The position numbers were made by a program, and so were the translations under genes. Below the pieces are notes generated by a model. It made no database searches and was not told the DNA's origin. It saw nothing but the letters and a program-made list of their open reading frames with translations. From Typha latifolia (Eukaryota > Streptophyta > Magnoliopsida > Poales > Typhaceae), in assembly GCA_019914945.1 (NCBI GenBank), contig CM034113.1:6862850-6926849 (forward strand): a stretch of 64,000 nucleotides of DNA, read 5' to 3'. Numbering within the stretch: the stretch's first letter is position 1; each line of letters starts with the position of its first letter. This document shows positions 60,732 through 64,000 of the stretch, piece by piece.

Positions 60732-63700
60732 TTTGCGTAGCAATGTCCATATCGCGTATTCATAACTCGTCAATGATTACCCTAACTTAGAAATCGGTGG
60801 AATTTTAATTTCAGCTAGGAGAAAAAATTATATGCCCATATAATGAATACCAATTTTGGTCACACATTAAATGGCCTGATAAAGCCACTACTCACTTGAA
60901 CTGGGTATTTGTTATATTACAAGTAAATAGTAACCATTTATTAGTATGTAGTATACGATAGCAACTACCACTTTAATAGTAAATGATATTAATGTAGAAC
61001 CCCAGAGAGAGCAAGCAACAAAATAAAATTATTATAACCCCCAAAATTGGAAACTCTTTTCATATGGCAAATTTCCCAAATTCAAACTTCTTCGCCTATA
61101 ATTTAAGTACTGAAAGTCAAATTATACGGCTCAATTTATATTCATTAATATATTATATTATACGCACAAAATAATTTTTAATTTCATTACATATTTAGTT
61201 TAATTTTATTAAATGTAGATCATGTAAGATTTAATTCTTGATTCAGATTTGGATTAGGTTTGATTTTTTTTATTTTTATTTGTTTGTTAAGCGGTTTTGA
61301 AAAGGGTTAGCTCGAATTAGCTCGAGCTCAAAGTAGGCACAAATTAGACTGAAATTGAATTCAATCAATTCAAGCTTAATAATTCAAGTTGTGATCAAAA
61401 TTAATTGATTAAATACCTGTTTGTGTATTTGACTTTTTAATTTGTAATAATATATAAAAATTATATGGACTCCATTATAACGAAAATAATAATAATTATC
61501 GACTATACAAAATATATACACTCAAAATTATATACTAATAATTTAGTTCATATCTTTATATATTAATAGTTTAGTGCTTCAAATTCCAAGAGAAGGATGG
61601 TTCTCTCATGTGCATTACTTTGTCCTCGTCCTAATTATTTAAACAAAGCATAACTACATCCAGACCCTCGAACTATTAACTATTTTTATATATAGCCTCT
61701 TGTCTATTTTTATATTTTGTGATTCAATATTTTTCTTTAACAATATCGGAGGACTTCTGAGAGATATTAAATATTTGAATGGGTCAAAGCATCATAATAA
61801 AATAAATAAGCTATAGTTCAAGAGCCTAAATATAATTAACCTTTTAAACAAAGAGGCTAATTATGGACCAAGATTATCATAGTCATTTATTCAACCTAGT
61901 GTCAAAATCTAGTCTATTTCTTCTTAAATTCTAAAATTAAATTCATATCCTTACTAATTGTATATTAATTTATTGGAGTAATATAGATAGGCTACTACTT
62001 TATCCTATATTTTTGGTAAATCTGGTGGCTTGTAAATAATAAAACAATATAGGGGTTCAAACTGCAAAACTATAAGAAAGCAGAATATTAAAAGAACTAC
62101 TTAATTAACTCATTATCTCTAGGATAAATGGTAGAAGACCAGTTCTATGTATATTTAAGAGTTAATTATATTATAGCCTATTTTTACAGTTACCCCCTTG
62201 CTTCTTTTTTTAATTATTTTATTTTTTATAACTAACGAAAATATCACAAAAAGTAAATTTATATAAAAATGGGCAATAGTTTTACACTTAAGTACCTGAG
62301 TTTAATTATTTCTATGTAAATTAAAGCCTCGGAAGAGTTGCACTTTTCCTGAAAACCTCGTGAGGGGTGTAATAATAAAATTTCCATCTTCAAAGTCACA
62401 GGAAATGGCAAGAGTGAGTAAGAAAGCAAGCAAAGACAACTGTAAAAAAAAAAGTTCTTCACCTTTAGGACCTTTAAGAAGCTCACTTCCCATTAAAAAG
62501 AATATATGATTTAATACCAATATGTTTCATAATTGAGAAAATTATAAAAATATACTTCGCAATTACATGCAGTGATGTCAATTTTTTCTTTTTTTTTAAT
62601 AAAACAAGGACTTACTTCGCAAATAATGAAAACAGGAGGGGCTTTATTTGTTATACAGTCAAAGTGTAGGGTGTTATTTGTAAATTTGAAATTCCAATAT
62701 CTTTCTCAGTATTTATATTTAGATACCCCCTCCCCTCTTAAATTATAAGAGGGTTTTTTTTCAATATCTTTCTGTCAACTTTGGTTAATAAAAAAACTAG
62801 AGGGTGTGGGATGTAATTTGTCCTGGAATAATTACGGTGGTAATGCATCAAACTTAGTGTCCAGATTAATTTTTTGAGACAAATTTATCTTTTATCTAGT
62901 GATGATGTGGTATATTCTATGACTCCATAAATGCATACAGTTCATCCTGCCAAGCTACTCCAGTTGGCTCATTACAAATTTTCCAACAATCTTTATGGAC
63001 CCAAACAATTTATTAGGGTTTTATTTGCAAATATATAAAAGAAAGATGGTTATTCTAATTTTCTTTCTCCCATCTTTATATGCACCCCCTTAGATACTGC
63101 AAGTATTTTTTTTAAAGTATAAAAGTTATATCTCTAACCAAAAATAAAAAGAAATCTTCTATACATTAGTATCTCATTTTGAGAGATTGGTGATATAAAT
63201 AAGTTTACGTGTAAATTAATATTATTTTTATTTTTTAAAGAAAGGAGAATTACTAGATCAAGAAAGAAAGTAGCATGGATGGTTGAAGTGATTCAGGGAG
63301 ACTGGGAGTGAAAGCGAGAGATAGAGAAAGGGAGAATTAAAAAAGAAAAGAATGAAAAAGAAGGGGAAGAAAAGGAAAGGTGCAGCAATCTTGCAGAGGA
63401 ATTCGAATTGATGGACAAGTGTGCAGAGATCCAGGCATGAAAACATAAGAGCATTTATTTCTCATTAATGATCCCCACCTACACATGCCTACTACCAGAA
63501 ACTCAAATTTAATGCCATTGAAGACCTCCCCATCTCTCTGCTTCTCTTCTCTCTGTCTTCCACCCTGTATCCTTATACCAGTCTTCCACCCTCTCTGCTC
63601 TCCTACCAAGGGGGCCTAAACCATACAACCTTAACAAGTTTGTCATTATGCTGCAATGGGAATGGAGTTGAACTGTGAAAAGACTCTGTTTTGAAGCAGG

Positions 63701-63917
63701 TAACAAGAAGTCCATCCAGTTAGCATCTGCTGTGTTTTTATTTTTTGACAATTGGGTATTCGATCAAATGCGCCAAAAGTGCCTATCTTTTCTTCTCTTT
63801 GTGGTGAAAAAAAGTTTTGATTTTGGAGTGCTTACCATATTTGAATTACGCATTCCACTATTCCAGGTTTTTTTTAAGGTACATTTCTCTAGGAAAGAGA
63901 GAAGGGAAGGGCTTGGA
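59240..63917. other. AT-rich intergenic DNA
   Basis: The GUN4 leader and promoter lie at 59240-59450, with a purine-rich GAGAGGGAGAG tract on the plus strand at 59244-59280. Beyond that no gene, RNA or clear transposon was seen. Short open frames here lack family resemblance. Confidence 0.5.
60704..60731. repeat. (CT)n microsatellite
   Basis: About 14 CT units in intergenic DNA. Confidence 0.95.
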
Positions 63918-63924
63918 GATGGGC
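63918..63924 (+). other. Possible first coding exon of a further gene
   Basis: ATGGGCG followed directly by a GTGAGT donor-like sequence, after a purine-rich leader-like stretch (63888-63917). If real, the coding exon is only seven bases and the gene lies beyond the window. Weak. Confidence 0.2.
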
Positions 63925-64000
63925 GGTGAGTTCTTTTATATTTTCTTACTAACTTCTTCTTTTCACTAGACTTGATGCCCTTCTTCTATTATCTCTGTAG

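Noticed and set aside
63337..63609. 90-codon minus-strand frame near the window end
   Set aside because: Low-complexity purine-rich DNA, no family resemblance, no splice partners seen.
1..64000. CRISPR arrays, operons, ribosome binding sites, rRNA or tRNA genes
   Set aside because: The window is plant nuclear DNA; no direct-repeat arrays with unique spacers and no tRNA or rRNA signature were seen by eye. A tRNA search program would settle the latter.

Overview
This is a nuclear segment of a flowering plant. The genes are split by many short, AT-rich introns with GT-AG (twice GC-AG) borders, and the proteins include plant-specific plastid and vacuolar families. A piece of the plastid gene ndhB sits inside a nuclear intron, and the spaces between genes hold LINE, hAT, MULE, solo-LTR and MITE-like elements plus CT/GA and AT microsatellites. 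The style suggests a monocot, but the sequence alone does not prove it.

Layout. 129-3651 (+): ATP-dependent NAD(P)H-hydrate dehydratase, 11 exons, convergent with a tonoplast-type inositol transporter INT1 (4545-8762, -, 6 exons). 9729-12664: a double retro-insertion, made of a 3'-truncated retrocopy of the purine gene PUR5 and a 5'-truncated dead LINE, with three copies of one target-site sequence. 12.7-16 kb: AT-rich intergenic DNA with an (AT)n run and a MITE-like repeat. 15977-29925 (+): an ARIADNE RBR E3 ubiquitin ligase, 15 exons, whose introns carry a hAT element, a GC-rich island and the ndhB fragment. 31172-33818 (-): nicotinamidase NIC1, 5 exons. 36503-45674 (-): gamma-secretase subunit APH1, 6 exons, whose introns hold two MULE-like elements, one with a 1.6-kb solo LTR nested in it. 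47001-50277 (-): endonuclease III NTH1, 11 exons. 50629-51470: second MITE-like copy. 53843-57638 (+): plant member of the SPRING/C12orf49 family, 10 exons. 58478-59239 (-): intronless GUN4. 59.2-64 kb: AT-rich DNA with no gene I can support, apart from a possible first exon near 63918.

Each exon chain was joined by hand so that every junction keeps the reading frame; all seven spliced genes give open proteins of normal family length (378, 505, 587, 247, 249, 386 and 248 residues). The genes are housekeeping functions and do not form an evident pathway cluster, though two act in NAD metabolism (repair of hydrated NAD(P)H; nicotinamide salvage). The most unusual features are the shared-target double retro-insertion, the plastid insert that is open in frame with the upstream exon of the ubiquitin ligase, and the plant SPRING homologue.
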